64,000 nt of DNA from Trematomus loennbergii (taxonomy: Eukaryota > Chordata > Actinopteri > Perciformes > Nototheniidae), in assembly GCA_012861695.1 (NCBI GenBank), contig JAAOOA010000145.1, positions 565,001-629,000 of the forward strand. Reading direction: 5' to 3'. Under the pieces are notes generated by a model. It ran no database searches and was not told the DNA's origin. It was given only the letters and a program-made list of their open reading frames with translations. Positions 32,301 to 44,300 of this stretch are shown one piece after another. Each line of letters begins with the position of its first letter. Position 1 is the first letter of the stretch. The position numbers were made by a program, and so were the translations under genes.

Positions 32301-35300
32301 GATGAGGACCAGCCTGATGGAGGAGCCCATGCACAGGCCTAGTCTGTCACTTTATTTGACTAAATGTGTTTACTTATACATTTAATAGGTTTACACCTTC
32401 TGTCCATATGTGCTTTTATTTAAAACATTTTTGATGAACTTTTGGTTCACATTTCAATAAATTTGTATTTGCACTCCTTTTGTCCATTATTCTTACTGAA
32501 AATGTTAGATTACACATTCACATCTGACTGAAGATTGGCCCCATTTATTTGTGATTGCAAACTCTGCGGTACAAGGTACATGTTGTGAAGCTCATAAAGT
32601 GAGGCAAATAGAAATAATCAGCTGATGGAGTGTAGATGTGGAAATAGGTGCATTCGATCAGCTGACTTTGTTTTCACAATAAAAGTAGTTTCTTAGTGAA
32701 TGTCCTGTACTGGTCTTAAATCTCATAACATCAGCTTTTAATTTTCCTCTTGGATGTTCTTCTTGACCCTCAGAGAAGGAGAAAATGTTGAATCGTGTCT
32801 TTCAGGCATGTCCTTTCCTAACAAAAATTACAGGAAACATAAAACATATTATTGCAGAACAAGTGTGTTATTTATGAAAGAGGTGTGTTTGTGTTTAGGG
32901 GCTGTAGATATAATTATTTTGTAATGGTAATGTTTTATTTTATTTCAACAGTGAGCTACAAAGACAATCAGATTATGAATGAACAGTATGAATTCATCAA
33001 CATTGAAATATTTTTATTATCAAAATAATATTTAACTGTTATCAAAACGTAGTGCAACTGTAGAAGCTTGCTCTGTTGTCTCACTGAAAGAATAACTTTT
33101 ACCACGTTTTTTACAGACAATATTGAGAGATAAATAGTAGCAGTTCTCACTATAGCTTTGCCTTCAATACATTAAATTAGAAAGCTGACAAAGTATATTG
33201 CTTGTTAACATCTAAATGTAACCCTTTGCATGGAAAAACCCCTCAACTTCACTGATGTGTAGGTGATCTAGTATTTAGTATTGTTTAATGGAATGTATAT
33301 CAGTGTATTAAAGTCAATACTTCATTTATTTAAACCAATATCTTTCTTGATTCTTTGTACAGTATGAAAAAAGAGTATTTGTACCTGTGCTGAAGTTCAC
33401 TGCTGTGAGGAGTCCAGTTCTGTCTCTCACTCTCTGGTCCAGCCTGTCTGCATCACCTGGACACTTTAAACAAACAGATATATATGTAAAGAACCATGTG
33501 TACAAACAATATAACTTATTCTCTTCTGTTGAACATGTTGGATTGTGTATTGTCCGAGTCAGGGTCCTTTTTATTTTACTGTAACTTTGGAAGTTGTGTT
33601 ACCAATGCTTACTGTTTATTTGATACCAATTTGGTAATGCAATTAATAAAAACAACAAGGTTTGGGTTCGTTCTTCAGATGACTGTGACGTTAACGTGTA
33701 AGCTCAATAATGAACTCCAGCTCAACCAACCATATTGTAATATCCAAGTAATCATCTTGAAATATGACATTAATAATTGTAATATACACACATCTTATTG
33801 TGAGGTTGATTTCACATACACTACTTCGACGTTAGCTTGTCTACATACTTCAGTATAGCGGATTTAAATTAACCTTAGCGATGCATACAGTTACTACCTA
33901 CATAATAAAATATCTCTCTAAGTTACAAGGATGACCTTATTTTATCAACCTCAAACAGAAGCCGTTTGTTCTACAGTATTATCCCACTTAACGCTTAACA
34001 CTTGTCTATTTCGTTTTAACCTTTATATACAGTCTATGGTTTTAACTTGCAGGCTACGATTAGCATCGTTAGCACAGATGTAGCTACCACTCGCTTACAC
34101 GCTAACCCAAGCCTTAAAGGGCCCATGTCATGCTTTTCCGGTTATTACCCGTCCCCTTGTGTGTTATGAAGGTTTTTATGCATGTAAACGGTGTGCAGAG
34201 TCAAAACCCTCAAAGTACACCCTGTAGCGAGTAAAACTCTAACACAGAAAATACCTCCCGAAAACGCCTCGTTGGAGATACGTACTGCCCCATTTGAGTC
34301 TTCCATTTAGTTCCAGGTACGGCATGATGTCATGCGGTACCCGGAACGAAATGGACCAATCCCGAAGAGCTATGGCCACACCCAGCGGCGCTGGCCGCAC
34401 CCTCTGCCAGCCTAACATTACTGTTGGAAGCTCTGGTTCAGTTCACAATCGATCCAGTCATGCCAATGCCAAGGATCTGTTTCCTGAAATGTGAGGAGAA
34501 ATCTGAGCTGTTTGTCCGACCGACGGAAGAACCACGACGAAGTCAGTGGTTGACATTCCTTTTTAACACTGTTCTTCAGAGGTTCGAAGAACGTTACTGT
34601 GTGTGCGTCATTTCACAGACGAAAGCTTCCAAAACATTGCCCAGTTTGAGGCCGGATATGCACAGCATTTGAAACTGAAGGACGATGCTATTCCTAGTTT
34701 GTTTGGACCGTTTGGAGCAGGGGAAGATTCGGGTACACAACCTGTAAGTTTGCATTGTTATTTGTGTATTTATCAAACAAGGTATCTACCACGACTGTTT
34801 AAATGTGTAAGCGTGTTTCGGACTGCTAAGCCAGTGCTAACTGTGCTAACTAAGTTGCTAGCGTTTCCATATCAACTCTAATATCAGCAGATGGCCTTAC
34901 ATACATGTATCTCATAGCAGGAGAATGTCTGCATTCACACACAAATACTCATAGACAGTATACTCCAGGTGATTTACCGTACGGTCAGTCGCGAAACGTA
35001 ATTACATTATAGCTGGCGTTCCGAGCGTGTATGCTACCGAGCTAAACAACAAGGCTACTAAGTATAGCATATTGCCCTGCTGAAAAAAACAGCATAGACC
35101 AGCTTAAGATGGTTGCTGGTTTTAGCTGGTTTTAGCTGGTTTTAGCTGGTTTTAGCTGGTTTTAGCTGGTTTTAGGCTGGTGTTAGGCTGGTTTAGTTGG
35201 TTTACCAGGCTGCACAAGCTGGCCAGGCTGTTCTTGCTGGTTCAAGACCAGCCTGGTCAGCTAAACCAGCCTGGTCAGCTAAACAGCATAGCCCAGCATG

Positions 35301-38300
35301 GATTCATGCTGGTCTATGCTGGTTTTAGCTGGTCTATGCTGGTGAAGCTGGTCTATCAGCAGTCTTGCTAGCGAAACTGAAATAGACACAGACAGACAGA
35401 GAGGGCGGGACACGGGGGAACGGCGAGACGGCAGTGGTTGAAACAAAGCGGTATGTTTTGACTGGCACTAACGGTAGAGGAGTGAAGATCAGTTGAACGT
35501 TTCTGTGACTCCGCCCAGCGCTGCTCTTCTGAGAGGCACCGCTCTGACAGCTCTGTCTACTGGGAAACGCGCTAAAGTCCTTCTGGAGGTAAGCAACACA
35601 ATTTCACCAAGTCTGAGAGTAAAAGCTTTCTCGAAGGTTCGTTTTGCTTTCTTACAACGTTACGTTAATGTTAACTGAACCTTACGTTTGCTAGGAGGCT
35701 AGCTGTCTTAGCTAACAACAGTTAGCAGCTAACGTTTTCTGCAGTTTGTGTTTCCCCTGAAAAACGTGATGCAGCTATAAGTTGTAAGTTAACTTAACGT
35801 TATCTTACAAGTTGAGAGAGTTACGTTTTGTTTAAAATCGTCATGTAATGCCATTAGAGGTGTTGTGTTGAACATGAAGTTAGCTAACTGTAGCTCTCCA
35901 TCAAAGGTTAGCATGTTAAGCTGTACTTTCTGTGGCAGCTAGCTTAATACAAAGGGGTTTTTGTGCTTCATTGTAAACTTTTCTTACAAATTGTGTTAAT
36001 CTACCTGAAATTGTGGGGACAGTTTTTTCTACTCAATGATACAGACCATTGTTGAGGAGATGCAAAACATACATATACTTTGAGTAATGTTACTTTGCTG
36101 CTAAAAAATGAAACATTATCAGAAGAGGATATCACCAAAGTGTGTGATTCTGTCAGGGATTTGATCTGTTCTCTGCATGTCGTACAGGGCCTATGTACAC
36201 ACTGCTCTGGTATGAATTAAAAATATAATTGTAAAATGTAAATCTCGCTCTTGTCATCGTTCAGGCTTTGCATTTGAACCCCTATGACTGGTTGCGGACT
36301 TGAAGGGAACGCCTTCCTGACATCCAGGAAAAAGGTGAGATTCTAATCTAATCTAATCTATTTCAATGCCAAAAGCAAGTTATTGTTTTTACTTTTTTAA
36401 TATGATTTTTTTGGGGAATTTTAGTTTTATTGGACAGTAGAGATCTACTGGAAACAGTGGAGAGGGAGGAGATGATATGCAGCAAAAGGCCGAGCCGGAT
36501 GGTTGCTGCTCCGTGTGGAACGTGTTCTATCAGGTAAAGTATTTTGGTACCCAGTTATTTATGGTATTGAGTTTGAATGTAGCCTTTGGAAGGTATTTTC
36601 CAACAGTGCATTGTAAAGACTGAAAAAACAGGCTCAGGTTAAAGCTTGACATGATTTGGTCTTTTACTTAAGAGGATGTTTGTCCTCCTGTCTTCTCTTA
36701 TTTCCTTATCTTTTCTTTCAGGTGTACAGTAACATCTACCAATGGTTTACATGACACCACCTCTTTGCTGTCCTACTAGTCAACCCTCCTGATCAGGGGC
36801 CTCATTTATAACGCCTTGCGTAGGATTGACGTGGGAAGGTTGCTTACGTAGTACAAAGCACAAAAATAGGTACATACATTTTCGCCATTTTCCGATTCAC
36901 AAAACATTGCGTACCGGCGAGAGAAGTGCGTACGGCACTTCCTACGCCTGTTTCCCTTTATAAATCACAATCGACTCGTAACGCCCATATTTGCCTATAA
37001 ATAGTCAAAGAAACGCCCATTCATTCATTCATTTTGACTGACTGCATGAAGAAGATCGCAGGAAATGACGATAGAACAGCTAAAAAAGACATCTCACACC
37101 GTGTCAGATTTTGGTTATTTTGGGGAGGTCGAGATAAATCATATTGTTTGGTGGATGCAGTTTGAACCAGAGTAGCAGCATGAAGGTCGGATCGTCACTA
37201 AAATAAATAAATAAGTGGTCCGAAAAAAGTTAATGGCAAAAAAATACACATAACCTTCCTCAGGCAGTGTGTTTGTCCCGGGGACAGGAGACCCCCTTGA
37301 TGAGAAACTGTAAGAAATGATCGGGGAATCCCTCCGGAGTGGAGTCATGACGACTGGATCTGAATTATTTTGTTGTATTTGGTGGTTTGTGTTCCAGCTG
37401 TCGATCAGCAACTATATATCCATAATCCACCAGTTAAAGGAAATACAACTAATGGGTTGTGTTATACAGTATTAGCTGTACAATTTACACATATGGTGTT
37501 CTTAGTTTCCATACCTCCTGTGTTTTACGAGCGACTTATCAAGTCTTGGCAAACGGCATAAAACACGATTAAACGTGATAGTATATAAAACCATGCTCGT
37601 ATCTACAACCTATAGAAAAGCAAAACGGCGTTAGTTTAGACGTTATTCTGTCCTCCTGCTTACCGCATCATTTATGAGAAAACATTTCATAACATTAACA
37701 CAACATATTCGAGGTGGTTTTAAATAACATATCCGTATTTATTTATTTCTCCAAGTTATGTTTTTGTGTGCACTGAGGAGTCTCAAACAGGCGTTTGTTT
37801 AATCATTTTAAGATTGGCTTTAATCAATGTTTGAAAATGAATTCTTCATATTTGATAAATGAGAGGTAACATTTTATTTATTTCCACATATTTCTCTCCA
37901 TTCTTCCTTCTGCCAACGGTGTCTCAGTTTCTCGTCTCTCCCGTTGTTGTGCTTAGTGCGTACGCATGGGTTAGAGTTTGCGTGGAGGACCGCACATTTT
38001 CCCGTCAACTTAGTATTTTATAAATCGCAAACATTGCGTAGAACTGGCGTATGCCATTTTTTTATCGTATACCCCTTTATAAATGAGGCCCCTGAGCCTT
38101 TCCTAAATAGTGGTAAGTTGTTTTACAGTTCAGTGTACGTTAATTTAGCAACTTAATGCTTTACTGCTGTTGAATAAACCCTATATATATACATCCATCA
38201 GCAATCAATAAAACAAATCATCCAACACAAAATAGAAGAATCTGGACCTATTCTATTTCTTTTTATACAACAGCATCTATTGGGACTGCTCATTGATGTC

Positions 38301-41300
38301 ATCAAGAGCCATTGAGTCTACCTTTTGTAGTCGCCTCTCAGAATGTTTATCATTTCTTTGTCTCTTAACATTCCTATAATCATTTGTTTTTTTATGTTGA
38401 TATTGTTTTGTTCTTTATTTTTGTTGTGAGAATCACTTCGCAATTGTGTAAGTGCTATATAAATAGTTATATTCATATTATTGTTGTTACCATCATTACT
38501 ATTATTAATAATGTCTTCTTTGTTTTATTTATTTATCGATGCAGAAAGGTTCAAAAGGTTCCCTGTACATGGAACCATGCCTGTCCTCTGTTCCACATGT
38601 CTTCAGTCCGTTCTGGACCCCATGACTCGGACACTAGTTCTACCAAGGCTCATTAGAGGTAAGCAGTGGTAGGAGAGTGGAGTTATCTTTGTATTTAGGC
38701 TGCAAGTCGACAAGAATAGATTACAAATCGCTTAAAAAATGGTTCAGATAAGAGGCACCATGTGTTACGCAGGTGTGGCGCTAATATAGTTTATATAATA
38801 TGCGGTTGAACTTTAAAATTAAATTATTTCCGGTGCAGAGACAACACTCGAGGTGGATGTATAAAGTACATACTGGTGTTAATAAAATATAGTGTATATC
38901 CCTCAATTTATCGACAATAAGAATGACAATACATACTTCCGGGTGTAAAGTAATATATCTATCATACTGTAGATGCTACACATCCACTGGAGGAAGATTC
39001 TGAAAGTAAAATATACACTTCTCACTAGAAATGTAATCATAAAGCATTATTATGGCCAAACTATCCTACAATTCAGGATTTTCCACTGAAAAAGTGTTCA
39101 AGATTCAAAGGTTTTATTCTCATATGCTCAGCAGCTACAGTGTAGAAATGTCATGAAATTCTTCTGACCTGAGCTCCTCCAACAATGTATATATAATAAA
39201 ATACAAAAATACAAAATAAAAAGTAGTGCAAAAAGTTTATATACATGTAATATAATAGAATATGATATTTACAAGAACAGAATATTAAATAAAAAATGAA
39301 ATGAACGGTGTATTGCGTGGACAATAGACCCAATCACAGTGAATGTTCAAAACTAAACTTGATACATTTTTCTTTTTCATCTCACAGTGCACATATTTAA
39401 GTAATCATAACACAAAGCTAAAATGTAATCTGTTTTTCCTTTCTCTTTTCAAGAGTGCTTCAGAGGATGGCTGAATTCACAAAACGTGGAGAAGACGAGA
39501 GGGAGAAGTTGGCCGGTTACCACATTTCGCAAAAATACAGGACCTTGTGAAAAGCGGAAAGAAACAGTTGAAGGAAATTGCTTAAAAATATGAAGTAATG
39601 GGTGTTTTGAAAATGTTTTCAAATGTGTGTTAATGTTCATTGTGTGTTATAAATTATTTTCCTGCTTCTAATCATTTGATGTATGAGTATTTATTTACAG
39701 ACATTCTATACATTCTGGTACCTTTCTGTAAGGTAGGTGCTCTGATCTGAAATGATAGATGTTCATTGAGCTACTGCAATTGGGTGAGAGTGTTTTCATC
39801 ATCATATATGACCAGCTTAACCATCAAGTAATCCCAGTTAAAGTTCTACTCAAGATCATACCAGTCGGACCAGCTAATGGTGACCAGCTAGACCACTGTG
39901 ACCACCAGCTTTTACCAGCTAAACCAGCTATCCCGACCAGCTAATGGTAACCAGCTAGACCACTGTGACCAAACCAGCTATCCTGACCAGCTAGACCACT
40001 GTGACCACCAGCTTTTACCAGCTAAACCACTATCCCGACCAGCTAATGGTAACCGGCTAGACCACTGTGACCAAACCAGCTATCCTGACCAGCTAGACCA
40101 CTGTGACCACCAGCTTTTACCAGCTAAACAGCTATCCCGACCAGCTAATGGTAACCAGCTAGACCACTGTGACCAACCAGCTATCCTGACCAGCTAGACC
40201 ACTGTGACCACCAGCTTTTACCAGCTAAATCAGCTATCCCGACCAGCTAATGGTAACCAGCTAGACCACTGTGACCAAACCAGCTATCCTGACCAGCTAG
40301 ACCACTGTGACCACCAGCTTTTACCAGCTAAACCAGCTATCCCGACCAGCTAATGGTGACCAGCTAGACCACTGTGACCAAACCAGCTATCCTGACCAGC
40401 TAAAGTGTCCAAAACCCCTTTATTTATGTTCATTTTGTACATTTCTAAAATAAAGTTTGATGGAAATACTTAGTAGGCCTATCCTTTCTTCCCTGAATTA
40501 TTTGCTCCTATAACATATCATTCATATATAGCAAACCATGATTTGATTTCTCATCAAACAGTAGTAGTGTATTACAGGTAAAAATAACTTACTCTTCTAT
40601 AACAACAGTTGTAGGTACAGTTCGTTAGTTAGCGTATAAAATATACGGCTGTACCGACGCCATTATAAGACTGATGTTCCGAGAGCGAGCCGAAAAAAGC
40701 ACTGTTAGACATGGGCGGAGCCTCTCTGGTGGTTGACTAATCAGAACAGAGTGGCCGAGCTGACCAATCGGAGCACACTAGGCTCACAGGGAGGGGGGGG
40801 CAAGAGCTCCAACGAGTCGTTTAGTGGAGAGAGTGAATACTGCTGAATACACATACTTTACAGAGATGCTGTATGCAAAACCAATGTGAGTTTGGAAAAT
40901 TGCACAGTATAAATCTATTTTAGTATACCTCAACAATGGAAATATGATCAGTGGAAATGGCCATGACATGGGCCCTTTAACATTCATTACGTAGCTGATT
41001 AAATCATAAACACATAAATAAGTACTCGAATTTCACTTACCGCAAAACCGCATTCATGCACCGTCTGTTTTAACCGCAGAGCGAGTCACAATAGTCCGAT
41101 ATAAGCATGAAGTAGAGGTGGGTAAGTCTACATGTGCAAGTCATGAGCAAGTCTCAAGTCTTGACCTACAAGTATCAAGCAAGTCCAAGTCACTGTGGTG
41201 AGAGTCAAGCAAGTCAAGTCAAGTCATTGCTCAGGGCAAGCAAGTCAAGTCAAGTCATAAGAAATTCTGATGAATAAGCCCAGTTTCCGCATTTAAATCA

Positions 41301-44300
41301 GTTAAAAGACATGGTTATGAAAATGGATTCAACCCACACTATGATCTTCATTACATACACAGTTAATCATTTGAAATCTAATTTAGACCGATGACAATCA
41401 TATTAGATTCATATTAACCCTAGAACTACAGACAATATAGCTAGGACCCAGTCAAACAGTCTGTTCAAAAAGGCAGAATTCCAGGTAAGAAAATCATATA
41501 TGGCATTTGCCATTACACATATTTAATTTAAATGTCTGTTAACACTAGAACCGCCAACAGCATCAGCACCTACATAGATATCATTTTCAAATCATTTAAT
41601 TTGTTCCTCTTCATAATTTCCTTATAAACTAAAAGTAGGACGATTTAAAACTCACTTAATTGGGTTAATTTAGAAATTGCTTCAGTTTATCATCATAACA
41701 GATCAAAAAGTTCAGATTCATTTTTACAATAAATCAAGGAATGATGCACTTCTACAAACAAAAACAACATAATTAAAACATTTAAACAAACTACTAAAAG
41801 TAGATGAACTACATTATTCAACAGTTTACAGTAACTTCTGATAATAACACAGGGAAAATAAACGAGGCATCTATTTTCCTCCTCTCTCTCTCTCTCTCTC
41901 TCTCCCTCTCCTGACAGCCCGTCAGTATCGGGGTTAGTCAAAATGAATCCCTTGGAGGTTCTAGTGTTCATTTACCGTTTTGTCTTCTCTTTGCAATGCT
42001 TAATCGATTTGAAACCAAGTCTAACGTAGCTTAAACTTAACGTTAGCTTTCTAGCTAACACAACACATTCACGCACCTTTCTCTGTGGGGTTTTTTGTAG
42101 TGACGAATGAAGTTGGATGTTTTGGTGGTCGTGTCACTGATCTTTATGATGCAGACCCTGCATACCGCTGTTCTCTTCTTATTAGCGTCATCGACAACAT
42201 AATCCTTGAATCCAAACTTCACTATTTGTGGAGTAACGCTAGCCGCTCCATGTTAACTGACACTCCTGCCGTCTAGTGGGTTGCCAGGTTTGCGCGCACG
42301 GCGCTATAATCACCCAATCACGTTTTTCGAAAAAACTAAACGTAATATCTCACTACAAAAACAAACGCAAATATTTAATTTTAAAGTCAAGTCCTTTCAA
42401 GTCATCTGTCTCAAGCTTAAGTCAAGTCTCAAGTCATGAATACCAAGTCAAAGTCAAGTCAAGTCTTTTATCAATGTTAGTCAAGCAAGTCTCAAGTCAA
42501 AAAATATGGGACTCGAGTCTGACTCGAGTCAAGTCATGTGACTCGAGTCCCCACCTCTGGCATGAAGACACGGACCGTTAGCCCCACAGTCATCCGGTTG
42601 GACCTGACTATGGCTGTGACTGTGTGACTGACCCGAGCCTCGTCGTTCTGATAGCTCCGCCCCTTTGCTCCAACCCCCTCCCTCCCCCCACATCTACAGG
42701 TGAAAATTATTTTTGCGACACATTCATCGCAAGAAGTGTAGCAAAAGTCAAGGCCGCAGATTTGTCGATTTATACTGCCACAGAGCAGATTTGTGACGTT
42801 GTAATGACTGATTTGAGAGGTTGTAATAACCAAGTTGCAGTTGTAATGGAAAATATATTTAAAAAATAAGTTCATTTTTTTTCTACAAGCTACAAAACTT
42901 TTTTTTTTCTTCTGTGACTTCAAATGTGGTTCAGAGATACGTGGATATTTTATGAATGTGCCCCCTTGTTGTACCTTTGGTGAGAATCAGCCCCTCTGAA
43001 GTAAAGTGCTGTAAAGGATGTGTTTCATCTCCACAGAGGGAGGAGGAAGAGTCGTGTTCTTGTGGAGGAGCTCCTGTTCTGAAGTCTTTACACTGGCTTC
43101 CTGTGTGTCAAATAATAGATTTCAAAAATATTGTTGCTGGTTTATAAAGCACTGAATGGTTTAGGCCCTAAATACATTTCTGATCTACTGCTAAATTATT
43201 AACCATCCAGATCTCTCAGGTCTTCAGGGACTGGTCAGCTTTCTGTCCCCAGAGTCAGAACCAAACATGGTAAAGCAGCGTTCAGTTATTATGCTCCAAA
43301 TATCTGGAACAAACTCCCAGAAACCTGCAGGTCCACTGCAACTCTGACTACTTTTAAATCAGGCTGAAGACTTATCTTTTTGCCGCTGCTTTTAATTGAA
43401 CTATTCATATCTTAAACTTAACTTTTTACTGTTTACTTTTTATTCATGTATTTTTTCTTTTAATGTTTATTTTATTATCTTTTCTTTTTAATGACTGTTT
43501 TTAATGCCTTTGTCTGAATGTCTTTCATTTTTGTAAAGCACCTTGAATTGCCTTGTGTTGAAAGGTGCTATATAAATACACTTGCCTTGCCTTGCCTTCC
43601 AGCTGTGCTCTGTGTCAGGACGTCCTGAAGGATCCAGTCTCTACCAGCTGTGGACACTGGTTCTGCAGACAGTGCATCACCTCATACTGGGAGCAGAGAC
43701 CTCCATCAGGAGACCCCTCCTGTCCCCAGTGTGGAGAAAGATCCAGAACCAGAGCTGGCCTGCAGACAGCCAGTCAGAACAGAACTGTACGAGGTAAGAG
43801 GCCGAACTCATGCAGCGTCTTATTCCTCTTCCTGGTTCATTTGTTTTTTTTATTAGGTATTCTGTTGAAGAACATAGACATTAAAATGTTTAAAAACATT
43901 TAAACTCAGTCTGTTTTTATTAGTTTTATTGTTATATTCTCAAAAGCATTTTCTTATTCTCTCCTGTTTCCTTCTCTTCCAGCAGATAGTGGTCTGCAGG
44001 AGGTTTTAGATGAACATAGGCTCAGTCTGAGGAGGAGATGTGAACGTGTGATTGAAGGAACTGATGAAAGTGAAACCCTCCTCAACAGGATCTTCACTGA
44101 GCTCTACATCACACAAGGCCAGAGTGAAGAGGTTAATACCCAACATGAGGTGAGGCAGCTGGAGACAACTTCCAAGAAAGAGAGCCTCCATGACACTCCA
44201 ATCAAGTGCCAGGACATCTTTAAAGCCTTACCTGACCAACAGACTCTCATCAGAGCGGTCCTGACCAACGGAGTCGCTGGAGTTGGAAAAACCTTCTCAG

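Larger units (their letters stand above)
34118..40976. mobile_element. TTAA-flanked Kolobok-like element with THAP remnant
   Basis: Ends AGGGCCCATGTCATG and CATGACATGGGCCCT (15-base inverted repeats) between TTAA at 34114-34117 and 40977-40980; 6859 bases. It carries a THAP-like exon (about 34450-34743). Kolobok transposons have TTAA targets and THAP-domain transposases, so the assignment is consistent. The rest of a transposase is missing, and other repeats fill the interior (35073-35362, 36794-38094, 39806-40400). Confidence 0.72.
30917..42953. mobile_element. 12 kb block bounded by about 400-base inverted repeats
   Basis: The left repeat 30917-31330 and right repeat 42567-42953 are inverted copies beginning ATAAAATATCCACGTATCT. 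The right copy is a little shorter through indels. The block sits where copy A has only about 120 bases (13711-13832). No unambiguous target duplication was found, although TTATGAA occurs at both junctions (about 30815 and 42950). The interior holds a short two-exon ORF, a Kolobok-like THAP element and a hAT. No transposase of its own was recognised, so its superfamily is open. Confidence 0.75.

Noticed and set aside
39898..40197. 99-residue frame with repeated QLDHCD units
   Set aside because: It is the 103-base CCAGCTA minisatellite read through. Unit length is not a multiple of three, so the frame is not conserved between copies.
30917..42953. Polinton/Maverick
   Set aside because: Long TIRs fit, but no polymerase, integrase, ATPase or capsid frame is seen and no 6-base duplication is clear.
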